From positions 1 through 39,268 of the forward strand of contig JAFSCH010000016.1 of NCBI GenBank assembly GCA_017436865.1: 39,268 nucleotides of DNA, written 5' to 3'. Shown here in pieces: positions 17,200-25,623 of this stretch. Below the pieces are notes generated by a model, which searched no databases, had not been told where the DNA came from, and saw nothing but the letters and a program-made list of their open reading frames with translations. The translations under genes and the position numbers were made by a program. Source of the DNA: Lachnospiraceae bacterium. Its GTDB lineage: Bacteria; Bacillota; Clostridia; Lachnospirales; Lachnospiraceae. Within the stretch, counting starts at the first letter, position 1, and the number at the start of each line of letters is the position of its first letter.

Positions 17200-18894
17200 A
17201 TGGCAAAAAAATTATCCAATAATCAACTATTATTAAAAGAATGTATTCAGCAAGAGTATGAAGAAAATGGATTATATGATAAAGAAAGTTCGTATTTTGA
17301 ATTTTTTGCGGCATCTCAAGTTTTGAAAAATTATGATTTAAGTGATGATGAAGTTGCAAGTGGAATAATTGGTGGTGGTAATGATGGTGGTTGTGATGGA
17401 ATGTATGTATTTTTGAATAATGATTTATTGACACAAGACCAAGTTGAAAATCTAAGTGCACCTAAGGGATCTGTATTGAATTTGGTAGTTGTACAAGCAA
17501 AAAATACAACAGGATTTAGTGAAGATGCTATTATGAAGTGGAAGACTACATCAAATAATTTGCTTAGTATGTCGAGTGAGGAAAAAAGTTTTGTGGATCG
17601 TTATAATGAGCAAGTAAGAGAATCGTTTATGATGTTTAGAGATGCAATTACTAAATTAGTGCGTTCACAAATAAAAATTCAAATACATTATTATTATGTA
17701 ACGCTTGCAGATGAGAAGCACCCGAATATAGAGGAACAAGCAAATGAACTTAAAGAATTAGTTAAATCATTGTATCCAACAGCTATGGTAGCGGTGGATT
17801 TTGTTGGGGCTGATAAACTAATGGAACTTTACAATACAGATACAGAGGTATGCGTAAATTTAGAATTTGTAGAAAATCCAATTGCAAGGGGAAAAAATTC
17901 GGAGTTTATTTCTTTAATAAATTTGGGAACATATTATAAGTTTATCACAGATGATAATGATAAATTAAGGAGTAGTTTTTTTGAAGCAAATGTAAGAGAC
18001 TATCAAGGTAAAAATTCAGTAAACACATGTATTGCGAAAAGTTTAGCATCAGAGGATGGAGAAGATTTTTGGTGGTTAAATAACGGAATTACTATTTTGG
18101 CAGAAAAAGCATCACCTATAACTAATAAAGAATTGTTAATTACTAATCCAGAGATTGTAAATGGACTTCAAACATCTACCGAAATTTATAATTATTTTTC
18201 CGTGAATAAGGCACAAGTAGAAAATGAAAAAAGAAATGTATTGGTGCGTGTTATAGTACCTACGTCAGAAGAGTCGCGAGATAACATTATCTTTGCTACA
18301 AATAATCAGACTAATATACCAAAATCATCATTAAGAGTTACTGATACAATACATTTGCAGATTGAGATGTATTTTAAAAGTAGAGGATTATACTATGATA
18401 GGAGAAAAAATTACTATAAAAATCAAAAAAAGAAAGCAACAGATATTGTAGGAGTGTCTTTTTTGGCTCAATGTTTAATAAGTATATTTTTAAGAAAACC
18501 AGATTTTGCTCGAGCTAGACCATCTACTTTGCTGACAGATGACGATACTTATAAGAATTTGTATGAAACAAATGCGGACCTTGAGGTATATTATAAGACG
18601 GCATTGTTAGGTAAGAAAGTACAAACAAATCTTACAAAAACTTCAGATATGACATCAGCGGAGAGAAATGATGTTTTATATTATTTACTGTATGGAGTGG
18701 CAGCGAAGATTTTTGGAAAAAAGAATATTCAATTTTCAGATGTAAAAAATTTGGATTTATCTAGTGTGACTGATGAAGTGATAAATGATCTTAAGCTAAC
18801 AATTTATCACAAATATAAAGAATTAGGTGGTAATGGACGAGTTGCGAAAAGTGATACTTTTATAAATGAAATTGATATATTATTAGGATTATAA
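17200..18894 (+). CDS. AIPR family abortive-infection-type protein with PD-(D/E)XK-like N-terminus
   Basis: A 564-aa AIPR (abortive infection phage resistance) protein. The N-terminus looks like a restriction-endonuclease fold: E34, then GGNDGGCDGMYV (D66) and LVVVQAK with Q99 and K101. The AIPR core follows: DFWWLNNGITIL (289-300), IVNGLQTST (319-327), NVLVRVIV (346-353) and IIFATNNQTNIP (363-374). AIPR members were linked to phage abortive infection and often guard mobile elements. It has its own promoter and lies outside the mobilization block. It is strongly AT-rich compared with the backbone. Cleavage activity is predicted only. Confidence 0.85.
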   Translation: MAKKLSNNQLLLKECIQQEYEENGLYDKESSYFEFFAASQVLKNYDLSDDEVASGIIGGGNDGGCDGMYVFLNNDLLTQDQVENLSAPKGSVLNLVVVQAKNTTGFSEDAIMKWKTTSNNLLSMSSEEKSFVDRYNEQVRESFMMFRDAITKLVRSQIKIQIHYYYVTLADEKHPNIEEQANELKELVKSLYPTAMVAVDFVGADKLMELYNTDTEVCVNLEFVENPIARGKNSEFISLINLGTYYKFITDDNDKLRSSFFEANVRDYQGKNSVNTCIAKSLASEDGEDFWWLNNGITILAEKASPITNKELLITNPEIVNGLQTSTEIYNYFSVNKAQVENEKRNVLVRVIVPTSEESRDNIIFATNNQTNIPKSSLRVTDTIHLQIEMYFKSRGLYYDRRKNYYKNQKKKATDIVGVSFLAQCLISIFLRKPDFARARPSTLLTDDDTYKNLYETNADLEVYYKTALLGKKVQTNLTKTSDMTSAERNDVLYYLLYGVAAKIFGKKNIQFSDVKNLDLSSVTDEVINDLKLTIYHKYKELGGNGRVAKSDTFINEIDILLGL

Positions 18895-19070
18895 CTGTTC
18901 TAGGGTATTTTTTATAATATGTTTCAACTATAAAGGATGAAAAAAATGCAATAAATTGGGTAGTATATTTTTGAATCAAGTACATTTTATGTTTTCTGTC
19001 AAGATTGTTCTTGATAGAAGGAAGAGTATATCCAAGACACTATTCTAAAATGAAAAAAAGAGGCGACAAA

Positions 19071-20453
19071 ATGACAAGTGAATTAATGCGAGACTTGCTT
19101 ACAAAAGATGAAAAAATAACAGTAGAGTATAAAACCTGTCAGTATGGTATTCAAGAAGATGTGTATGAAACGGTGTGTTCCTTTTCTAATAGATATGGCG
19201 GATATATTATTATGGGTGTAGAGGATGAAGGAACACCAATAGGTATTAACCGGAATATGGTCAAGGATATGAAGAGAAATTTTGTGAATCAGCTCAATAA
19301 TCCTGATAAGATGTCACCAACATTATATCTTTCCATAGAGGAATTCGAGTATGAGGGAATGCAGCTCTTATGGGTATATGTGCCACCTACATCTACTGTT
19401 GAAAAATGTGGAAATAGAATTTACGACAGAAACGAAGATGGCGATATGGATATTACAGATTCACCAATTCAGTTGCAGAATATGTATAACAGAAAGAGTA
19501 ATACATATGCGGAACACAAGATATTCCCATATGTTACGGCGGAAGACTTACGCATGGATTTGATGGATAAGGTGAGAAATCTTGCAAAAAGTAAAAATCC
19601 GGATCATCCTTGGTTACAAATGTCTGATGAGGAAATATTGAAAAGTGCTGGGTTATGGGAAAAAGATTTTTCTTCTGGAATTCAAGGGTATAATCTGGCA
19701 GGCGTCCTATTATTTGGAAAGGATGAAGTGATACGTTCCTGCTGTCCAGGTTATATCACAGACGCATTATACAGAGTTGAAAATCTGGATAGATATGATG
19801 ACAGATTACAAGTAACAACAAATTTGATTGAGGCATACGAACTTTTGATGGAATTTGTGGCGAAACATACTTCAGATAAGTTTTGCTTGATTGACAATGT
19901 AAATACAAGTATTAGAGGCATTATTGCTAGAGAAGTAATTGCCAATATCCTTGTTCATAGAGATTACTCAAGTGCATTTCCGGCAAAGGTGATTATTGAA
20001 AAAGACTGGTTGAAAACAGAAAACTGGTGTATTCCAAGACGACATGGAAATATTATGAGTGATGAATTTACACCATATCCGAAGAATCCGTTGATTCAAC
20101 AATTTTTTGCAAATATTGGTAGAACAGATACCATTGGTTCTGGTGTTAGAAATCTATATAAATATACACCGATATATTCTGATGGTGGAAAACCAGAGTT
20201 GATAGAAGATGATGTGTTTAGAATAAGTATTCCTTTAGATAGAGCTGCAGCTGAAGAAGCAAGAGAGCAGAAAACTTTATCTGAAAGAGAACAAAAAATT
20301 TATAATATGATATGTGAAAATTTGCATTTATCGGTTGAACAGGTAATGGCAGAGCTTGATATATCAAGAGCAACGGTATTCAGAGATTATGCTAAAATTA
20401 AAAAAGTGACAGGTGCAGTATACGATAAAAAGACATCAACCTGGACTTTATAA
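19071..20453 (+). CDS. AlbA_2 (Schlafen-type) and GHKL-like protein with C-terminal winged helix (element 1)
   Basis: A 460-aa protein. An AlbA_2/Schlafen-type domain starts at about residue 10 (ITVEYKTCQ, then VCSFSNRYGGYIIMGVEDEG). A HATPase_c_4-like region lies at about 240-370 with REVIANILVHRDYS and TIGSGVRNLYKY. The end is a winged helix (SVEQVMAELDISRATVFRDY). It is annotated in the RecG-like transcriptional regulator class, whose function is unsettled. A paralogue follows the defence-like operon of element 2 at 36695. I chose ATG 19071 because AGAGGCGAC lies upstream; starts at 19050 and 19005 have none. Phased AGTCTCA repeats begin 16 nt after the stop. Confidence 0.75.
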   Translation: MTSELMRDLLTKDEKITVEYKTCQYGIQEDVYETVCSFSNRYGGYIIMGVEDEGTPIGINRNMVKDMKRNFVNQLNNPDKMSPTLYLSIEEFEYEGMQLLWVYVPPTSTVEKCGNRIYDRNEDGDMDITDSPIQLQNMYNRKSNTYAEHKIFPYVTAEDLRMDLMDKVRNLAKSKNPDHPWLQMSDEEILKSAGLWEKDFSSGIQGYNLAGVLLFGKDEVIRSCCPGYITDALYRVENLDRYDDRLQVTTNLIEAYELLMEFVAKHTSDKFCLIDNVNTSIRGIIAREVIANILVHRDYSSAFPAKVIIEKDWLKTENWCIPRRHGNIMSDEFTPYPKNPLIQQFFANIGRTDTIGSGVRNLYKYTPIYSDGGKPELIEDDVFRISIPLDRAAAEEAREQKTLSEREQKIYNMICENLHLSVEQVMAELDISRATVFRDYAKIKKVTGAVYDKKTSTWTL

Positions 20454-20468
20454 TGTGAAAATTGACTT

Positions 20469-20650
20469 AGTCTCATTCAGTCTCATTCAGTCTCAAGTTA
20501 GTCTCATGAGATTTGAGACTATGTGAGACTGAACAAAGTGGTAGAAATGCAGTAAAATCGGTATTTTTTGAAAAACATGATACCATTAGTCTCAAGTTAG
20601 TCTCAACTCAGTCTCATTTTTTAGGTGTATTATGAGACTAAGTTGAGACT
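20469..20650. repeat. Eleven AGTCTCA heptamers, phased every 10-11 bp
   Basis: Plus-orientation copies start at 20469, 20479, 20489, 20500, 20588, 20599 and 20610. Inverted copies (TGAGACT) start at 20514, 20524, 20633 and 20644. Within each cluster the spacing is 10 or 11 bp, one helical turn, and each direct cluster is closed by inverted copies, giving two large dyads. This suggests cooperative protein binding on one face of DNA or two RNA hairpins. Confidence 0.85.
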
Positions 20651-20720
20651 AGGGAAGATTTGATGGTTACGAGTATTCAATGATACAGTTTGGCTTATTA
20701 TAGAATGCGTTATTGTAAAA

Positions 20721-20857
20721 TTTAACTTGTCATTTTAACGCGTTGGTGACGAGTTGAAATGACGAATTAGAATGACAATATGTGAGAAAAACGCGAAAAA
20801 TAAGGCATTTTAACTTGTCATTTGTATGTTAGATGCCGAGTTAGATGACAAGTTAAA
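20721..20857. repeat. AACTTGTCA-type repeats before the gene at 20886
   Basis: TTTAACTTGTCATTT occurs at 20721-20735 and 20809-20823. Inverted relatives are ATGACAAGTTAAA (20845-20857) and GACGAGTTGAAATGAC (from 20748). The last inverted copy is 28 bp before the start of the next gene, so the array may control it. An AACGCG/CGCGAAA pair lies between the copies. Confidence 0.6.
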
Positions 20858-20885
20858 GGATTAAAATTGGCTAGGAGGGAGCAAT

Positions 20886-21476
20886 ATGAGCACATCATAC
20901 AGCATTTATCGATTTGTTAAGCCAATAAAGTGTGAATTGTCTAGAATAGATTATTTTTCAGAGTATGATTTCTTTTATCTTCATGATTCGGATGGAGAGC
21001 AGGCTACAGGATATATAAGACTATTTCGAAGCACAGATAAAGAAATTGCCAATATTATAAACAGTAAATTTGTTCATCCACTTGTTTTGCCAGAAAAGGT
21101 TACAGATTATGAAAAACTGTACCGAGAAATGGGATTTGATGAAAAAGCGATATCAGAAAAGAGAGTCCATCTAAAATCAAGCGATGGATTTAATATGGAA
21201 TATACTGATGGAGAACTGGTTAAACATGTGAAATATGATGAATTGCGATTTTATCAGATGATTGTTCAGACAGAGTGTATTGCTGTAAAAATGGAGTGTC
21301 TGTGGAATAGTGAAGATGTATATTCTTATATTGATAAGAAACGAGTTTGGGAATATATACCAGGCTTGCAAGATTATAGATTTGTGTCGGTAAGTAATAA
21401 TATTTTAGCTAAGGCAGAAATACCATTTCTGATATTTGAAAGAAATAGAGGGAAGTGCTTTATCGAAGCATATTAA
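20886..21476 (+). CDS. Unrecognised 196-aa protein
   Basis: No family recognised. The protein is soluble, with alternating acidic and aromatic stretches (YFSEYDFFYLHDSDGEQATG) and no signal peptide or membrane helix. CTAGGAGGGAG upstream makes the start clear. It is preceded by two repeat arrays and followed by a strong hairpin terminator, so it seems to be a single-gene unit. It is the last gene of element 1 before the candidate junction with element 2. Confidence 0.6.
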   Translation: MSTSYSIYRFVKPIKCELSRIDYFSEYDFFYLHDSDGEQATGYIRLFRSTDKEIANIINSKFVHPLVLPEKVTDYEKLYREMGFDEKAISEKRVHLKSSDGFNMEYTDGELVKHVKYDELRFYQMIVQTECIAVKMECLWNSEDVYSYIDKKRVWEYIPGLQDYRFVSVSNNILAKAEIPFLIFERNRGKCFIEAY

Positions 21477-21480
21477 TTTT

Positions 21481-21517
21481 ATCCCCCACCTTTTATGTGG
21501 TATATAAAGTGGGGGAT
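21481..21517. terminator. Terminator after the 196-aa gene
   Basis: ATCCCCCAC (21481-21489) pairs perfectly with GTGGGGGAT (21509-21517). It begins 5 nt after the stop codon. TTTT precedes it, so it may also work from the right. Confidence 0.7.
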
Positions 21518-21530
21518 ACCGGTTGCACCA

Positions 21531-21541
21531 TGGTTGCAAAA
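21531..21541. other. Candidate attL core of element 2
   Basis: TGGTTGCAAAA, exactly repeated at 38441-38451. The related GGTTGCA at 21520-21527 lies just left. The only other similar copy noticed is GGTTGCAAAAATCT at 25565, inside a hairpin. Confidence 0.5.
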
Positions 21542-21660
21542 ATCTTTAAAAACCCAAATAATCCATGGAATAATCGGAATATCTACACAATATCTAGTAC
21601 CAAAAGAAAAACAACCTTACAAAATACAGTACTCATTATAGAGTTCGAATAGTAAACACA

Positions 21661-21702
21661 GCTTCAGAAATGGCGAAAATAAGCCGTTTCTGGAGCTTTT
21701 TT
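21661..21702 (+). terminator. Strong terminator near the left end of element 2
   Basis: GCTTCAGAAATGGC (21661-21674) pairs with GCCGTTTCTGGAGC (21683-21696), with wobbles only, followed by TTTTTT. No obvious gene precedes it, so it may insulate the element from outside transcription. Confidence 0.75.
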
Positions 21703-21710
21703 CTTTTCGT

Positions 21711-21728
21711 TGATACCTCTATGATACC
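21711..21728. repeat. TGATACC arm-type repeats, left end of element 2
   Basis: Two TGATACC copies (21711-21717, 21722-21728), 11 bp apart. The 12-mer ATGATACCTGAA (21721-21732) is exactly repeated at 38269-38280 near the right end. Probably integrase arm-binding sites. Confidence 0.5.
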
Positions 21729-21732
21729 TGAA

Positions 21733-22700
21733 TGGGCAGTACCAAGTGTATTTTGGAATACTGCAAAAGGTGTTAGAGGTATTTTTATTTTTTAATTATC
21801 TTTATTTTTCAAAATTTCCCATTTTATTTTCAGGTAGGACTGATAGTACCCCTAAGTAGGACAATTACGCCCACGACAAATGTGGTGTGGGTATCTACAA
21901 TTATAACAGTGCAAAGCATGGTGCTGACAGAAATTAGTAAAAGTTTTATTTCGGGGATGATATTTTGTTGCTCTCGTCGGCTTCATATTGGAAGGAAACC
22001 CCGAATGATATTACGGGTTATTCTGTAAAACCCCGAATACCGTTCTATTCTAATTGCTGGAGATATAAGTTATCATTTTATTTGTAGGTGTGAGTGCTAC
22101 TCATAGTAGTAAATTACTCCTATGAGGGATAAAAAAGAATGGAAGTCAGCAGTAAAATCAAACCATACCATTACTTATGGGTAGGGTAATCATAACCGTT
22201 GGGTGCTAAGAAATGAATACGGATAATGACATAATAAATATGTGATTGGTGTTAAGCGGAAGAAATCTACTATTACGAGGATTATTCTACTATGGCGAGA
22301 TAAAAAGCTACTGGCAGCAGGTGTAAACTTAACACAAGTGATAAGCGGTTTAACAGTTGTGAAATGTTATTTTGCTGATAGTTTCGCTAAAATGACATTA
22401 AAACAACCTATGAGGATGGGCTATCCGTCCTGTGAGGTCATAAAACATTATCAGGAGTTGATTTACAATCAGACTGTGAATTTAGTCTTTATAAGACTAT
22501 TTGGTGTAAAAAGTTAGTCCTTAGAGGATGAACATGAAACTTACATATTAGTTATCATAATTACTGTGTTACGAATAAAAGTAAAAACACCAAAATCCGG
22601 TGTGAATTTCTGAAAATACACCAGCCCAGTCCATAGCCGGATTTGGAAAAATACGCTACCATATTTGCAACAGCAAATTTGATATACATACTGGTACAGC
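21733..22700. other. Gene-poor left end of element 2
   Basis: About 1 kb without a credible gene. A 91-codon frame (22242-22517) has no ribosome site and no recognisable sequence. The region holds GGGG/CCCCGAA repeats around 21952-22040. An almost perfect hairpin lies at 22100-22126 (CTCATAGTAGTAA against TTACTCCTATGAG). A small stem, ACACC/GGTGT, lies at 22587-22603. It may contain a degenerate gene, a structured RNA or integrase/excisionase binding sites; I cannot choose. Confidence 0.4.
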
Positions 22701-22723
22701 CGGGGAAAGGAGGTGAATGCTTT

Positions 22724-22909
22724 ATGGAGGAGAAGATTTTTTACAATGTTGAGGATGTTATGACAATGCTTATGATATCCAAATCCCATGCCTATAAGAT
22801 TATCCGTGAGTTGAATCAGGATTTGAAGGCTCAGGGATATATGACGATTACCGGAAAGGTAAGCTGTCAGTATTTTGATGAGAAGTTCTACGGTTTGCAG
22901 ACTGCTTAA
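22724..22909 (+). CDS. Excisionase-like small helix-turn-helix protein (element 2)
   Basis: A 61-aa protein, MEEKIFYNVEDVMTML then ISKSHAYKIIRELNQDLKAQ, an excisionase-type winged helix. It directly precedes the intact integrase (17-nt gap). I chose ATG 22724 because AAAGGAGGTG lies upstream; the longer in-frame start at 22643 has no ribosome site. Counterpart of the gene at 326. Confidence 0.75.
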   Translation: MEEKIFYNVEDVMTMLMISKSHAYKIIRELNQDLKAQGYMTITGKVSCQYFDEKFYGLQTA

Positions 22910-22925
22910 GAAGGGAGTGAGGTAA

Positions 22926-24038
22926 ATGGCTGCATACAAGGACGAGGAAAGAGGCACATGGTATGTCTCTTTCCACTACAATGACTGGACGGGTAAGAAT
23001 AAAAGAAAGCTGAAACGAGGCTTTAAAACCCGTAAGGAAGCGCTGGAGTGGGAGCAGAAGTTCCGGCTCCAGCAGGCTAACAGTCTGGATATGGATTTTG
23101 GGTCTTTCTATAAGATTTATGAGGATGATTTAAAACCGAAGCTGAAGCTTAACACATGGAAGACCAAGAACACCATATTTCAGAACAGAATCCTGCCATA
23201 TTTTAAGGATAAGAAGATGAATGAAATCAGTCCTGCTGACATTATTAAGTGGCAGAATGCTTTGATGAAACTGAAAAACCCTGATGGAAATAAGTTTAAG
23301 CCTACTTATCTGAAAACCATTCAGGCAGAGCTTTCGGCAATGTTTAACCACGCAGTAAGATTTTATAATCTTTCCGATAATCCCGTTAAAAAGGCAGGCA
23401 CCATCGGAAAGGGTAAATCCGATGAAATGGAGTTCTGGACGGAGGAGGAATATCTGAAGTTTATTGAACAGGTAAAGGATAAATCCGTTTCCTATTATGC
23501 ATTTCAGGTGTTGTACTGGTGCGGTTTAAGAAGTGGGGAACTGCTTGCGCTGACTGCTGCGGACATTGATGTGGAGGCTAAGGTACTTCATATTACAAAA
23601 TCTTATCAGAGAATTGACGGTGAGGATGTTATTACAGACCAAAAGACACCAAAGAGCAAGAGGGATATTGTGATGCCGGATTTTCTTGCAGAGGAACTTA
23701 GGGATTATATTAACAGTCTCTACGGATTTACAAGGAATAACAGAATATTTCTCATTACCAAATCTTATCTGCATAAGGAAATGACAAGAGGTGCGAAAAA
23801 GGCAGGAGTGAAGCGTATTACCATTCACGGACTTCGTCACTCGCACATTTCTTATCTGATTAACAGAGGGTTCTCGGCAGTTGCCATCGGTAACAGGGTA
23901 GGGCATGAGAGCCAGAGTATCACATTTCATTATGCCCACATGTTTCCGACGGAGCAACAGCAGATGGCAGATGTACTTAACCGTGAATTTTGTGAGAGAA
24001 CCGGTATTGCAGAGAAAGGAGCAGATGATTATGAGTAA
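22926..24038 (+). CDS. int: Tyrosine integrase of element 2
   Basis: A 370-aa intact tyrosine recombinase that should integrate and excise element 2. It has an AP2-like arm-binding domain (GTWYVSFHYNDWTGKNKR, about residues 10-50) and a core-binding helical domain (about 58-160). The catalytic domain has arginine in YWCGLRSGELLAL, HGLRHSH, then VGHES and the nucleophilic tyrosine in SITFHYAHMFP. It is a clear relative of the interrupted element 1 integrase and the best guide to that gene's original form. The stop overlaps the MobC start by 8 nt. GGGAGTGAGG upstream supports the start. Confidence 0.95.
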   Translation: MAAYKDEERGTWYVSFHYNDWTGKNKRKLKRGFKTRKEALEWEQKFRLQQANSLDMDFGSFYKIYEDDLKPKLKLNTWKTKNTIFQNRILPYFKDKKMNEISPADIIKWQNALMKLKNPDGNKFKPTYLKTIQAELSAMFNHAVRFYNLSDNPVKKAGTIGKGKSDEMEFWTEEEYLKFIEQVKDKSVSYYAFQVLYWCGLRSGELLALTAADIDVEAKVLHITKSYQRIDGEDVITDQKTPKSKRDIVMPDFLAEELRDYINSLYGFTRNNRIFLITKSYLHKEMTRGAKKAGVKRITIHGLRHSHISYLINRGFSAVAIGNRVGHESQSITFHYAHMFPTEQQQMADVLNREFCERTGIAEKGADDYE

Positions 24039-24429
24039 AACCCATAAAAATCCTACCATCAGTTTTCATATTTCTGACCATGACAGAAGGGAAATTGATG
24101 CAAGGGCAAAGGCAAGCGGAATGCTGAAAAAAGATTATTTTGTCCGTTCCTGTATTTACAACAGGGTTTGTGTTGTAGGTAAAAAGGAAACGGTGTATGA
24201 GCTTGTGAAATGTGTAAGGCAGATGCAGGAGGACATGCATAGGTTGGCAGAGGAAGTTTATTATGAAGGACGGATAAAAGGGAAAATGTCTCCTATTGAC
24301 GGAACTGAATATGACGAACTTGAGGAGCTGGCATTCGATTATGTGGCAATGTTAAATGCAGTCATTGCAGTGCTTGATGGGGCAAAATATCTGTGGGAAA
24401 GCACAGAAGAAAAACAGCCCGATGCATAA
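24031..24429 (+). CDS. MobC-like mobilization protein (element 2)
   Basis: A 132-aa protein with a ribbon-helix-helix-like N-terminus (TISFHISDHDRREIDARAKA, then SGMLKKDYFVRSCIYNR) and a helical, acidic C-terminus. Matches the plasmid mobilization MobC pattern and the gene at 13803. The start overlaps the integrase stop (ATGAGTAA), arguing for coupled translation. The longer upstream reading in the same frame lies inside the integrase gene and is not supported. Confidence 0.75.
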   Translation: MSKTHKNPTISFHISDHDRREIDARAKASGMLKKDYFVRSCIYNRVCVVGKKETVYELVKCVRQMQEDMHRLAEEVYYEGRIKGKMSPIDGTEYDELEELAFDYVAMLNAVIAVLDGAKYLWESTEEKQPDA

Positions 24430-24458
24430 GCAGGGGGCTGTAATCACATTAACAAAAG

Positions 24459-24534
24459 CGGAGCCTTTGTATATGTACTTCGCAACTACAGTATACCAAA
24501 AGGCTCCGTAAAAGAACAGTATTTTTTACGGAGG
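24459..24534 (+). promoter_or_regulatory. RepA leader with mutually exclusive hairpins
   Basis: CGGAGCCTTT (24459-24468) can pair with AAAGGCTCCG (24499-24508). The CTCCG of that second arm also starts CTCCGTAAAA (24504-24513), which pairs perfectly with TTTTACGGAG (24524-24533) and covers the ribosome site of repA. The two stems share bases, so only one can form fully. Read on the minus strand, the first hairpin ends in CTTTTGTT and could terminate an antisense RNA. This resembles plasmid copy-control leaders. Confidence 0.5.
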
Positions 24535-24540
24535 TTTCAG

Positions 24541-25512
24541 ATGGAAGAAGAGATAAAGTTAAAGATGATTCAGCTGTCTCAGGTGGAGGCACAGGAAATT
24601 AAATGGCTGTGGTATCCGTTTATACCTTATGGAAAGCTTACGATTATTCAGGGTGATCCGGGAGACGGCAAATCCACATTTATATTAAATATAGCAGCAA
24701 TGCTGTCAAAAGGTATGGGTTTTGATGGTGACATGGTGCAGGGTGAGCCTGTAAATGTTATCTATCAGACAGCAGAGGACGGACTTGCGGATACGGTTAA
24801 GCCAAGACTGGAGTCAGCAGGAGCTGACTGTACCAGAATATCCATTATAGATGAGAGTGAAAAGTCGGTATCCATGACTGATGACAGACTGGAGCAGGCG
24901 ATTATAAAGGAAAATGCAAAGCTTTTAATATTGGACCCCATACAGGCTTATCTTGGTGGCGGTACGGATATGAACAGGGCAAATGAAGCCAGGGATATGA
25001 CGAAGAAGCTTGGAAGTATCGCAGAGAGGACAGGCTGTGCCATTGTTCTTATCGGTCATATGAATAAAGGTTCCGGGGCAAAGGCTGCATACAGAGGTAT
25101 GGGTTCCATAGATTTCTTTGCGGTGGCAAGAAGTGTGCTTCTTGTAGGAAGAATTGAAGGTCAGCCCAATATGAGGGCCATCGTACAGATTAAGAATAAC
25201 CTTTCAGCATTCGGGCATCCGAAAGCATTTGAACTGACAGAGGAAGGTTTCAGATGGATTGGAGATTATGAGATTACTGCGGATGAGGTTTTAGGCGGAA
25301 TTGCGCCAAAAGCAAATAAACTTGATATGGCAAGGAAGTTTCTGCAGGAGCTTATGGGTCCAAGGGTCATGATTTCCAGCACGGAGATTCTTGAAATGGC
25401 AGCACAGGAGGGTATTTCAAAAAGAACTCTTGAAACTGCTAAAAAGGAGCTTGGAGTTAAGGCGAAAAGGATTGCCGGTAACTGGTACTGGGATTTGCAT
25501 AAAGATGAATAG
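24541..25512 (+). CDS. repA: RepA-type AAA ATPase (RecA-fold helicase)
   Basis: A 323-aa RecA-fold ATPase of the RepA/AAA_25 group. Walker A is GDPGDGKST (about residues 38-46), Walker B is KLLILDPIQAYLGGG (about 124-138), followed by the IVLIGHMNKGSGAK motif typical of RepA-like helicases. The end is a small winged helix (ISSTEILEMAAQEGISKRTL). Probably a replicative helicase or loader for the excised circle. Its ribosome site CGGAGG lies inside a hairpin that may control expression. Confidence 0.85.
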   Translation: MEEEIKLKMIQLSQVEAQEIKWLWYPFIPYGKLTIIQGDPGDGKSTFILNIAAMLSKGMGFDGDMVQGEPVNVIYQTAEDGLADTVKPRLESAGADCTRISIIDESEKSVSMTDDRLEQAIIKENAKLLILDPIQAYLGGGTDMNRANEARDMTKKLGSIAERTGCAIVLIGHMNKGSGAKAAYRGMGSIDFFAVARSVLLVGRIEGQPNMRAIVQIKNNLSAFGHPKAFELTEEGFRWIGDYEITADEVLGGIAPKANKLDMARKFLQELMGPRVMISSTEILEMAAQEGISKRTLETAKKELGVKAKRIAGNWYWDLHKDE

Positions 25513-25520
25513 TTTAACAT

Positions 25521-25597
25521 CGCAACATTGCAGGGTGTATGGATTTGCACTCTTAAGATTGCAAGGTTGCAAAAATCTGACACTCTGCGATGTTGCG
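25521..25597 (+). promoter_or_regulatory. Long inverted repeat between repA and tnpV
   Basis: CGCAACATTGCAGGGTGT (25521-25538) pairs with 25580-25597 at 16 of 18 positions. An inner AGATT/AATCT pair flanks GCAAGGTTGCAAA. No T-run follows. It may be an RNA stem in the tnpV leader or a protein-binding site. Confidence 0.5.
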
Positions 25598-25623
25598 GTC
25601 TTGAACCGGAAAGGAAGGATTTT

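Noticed and set aside
20469-20650. CRISPR-like array
   Set aside because: Repeats are only 7 bp, occur in both orientations and are spaced 10-11 bp; there are no spacers or cas genes.
21455-21652. 65-codon frame after the 196-aa gene
   Set aside because: It runs through a strong terminator and the candidate att core, and lacks a ribosome site.
22242-22517. 91-codon plus-strand frame in the left end of element 2
   Set aside because: GTG start without ribosome site, no recognisable sequence; kept only as part of the gene-poor region.
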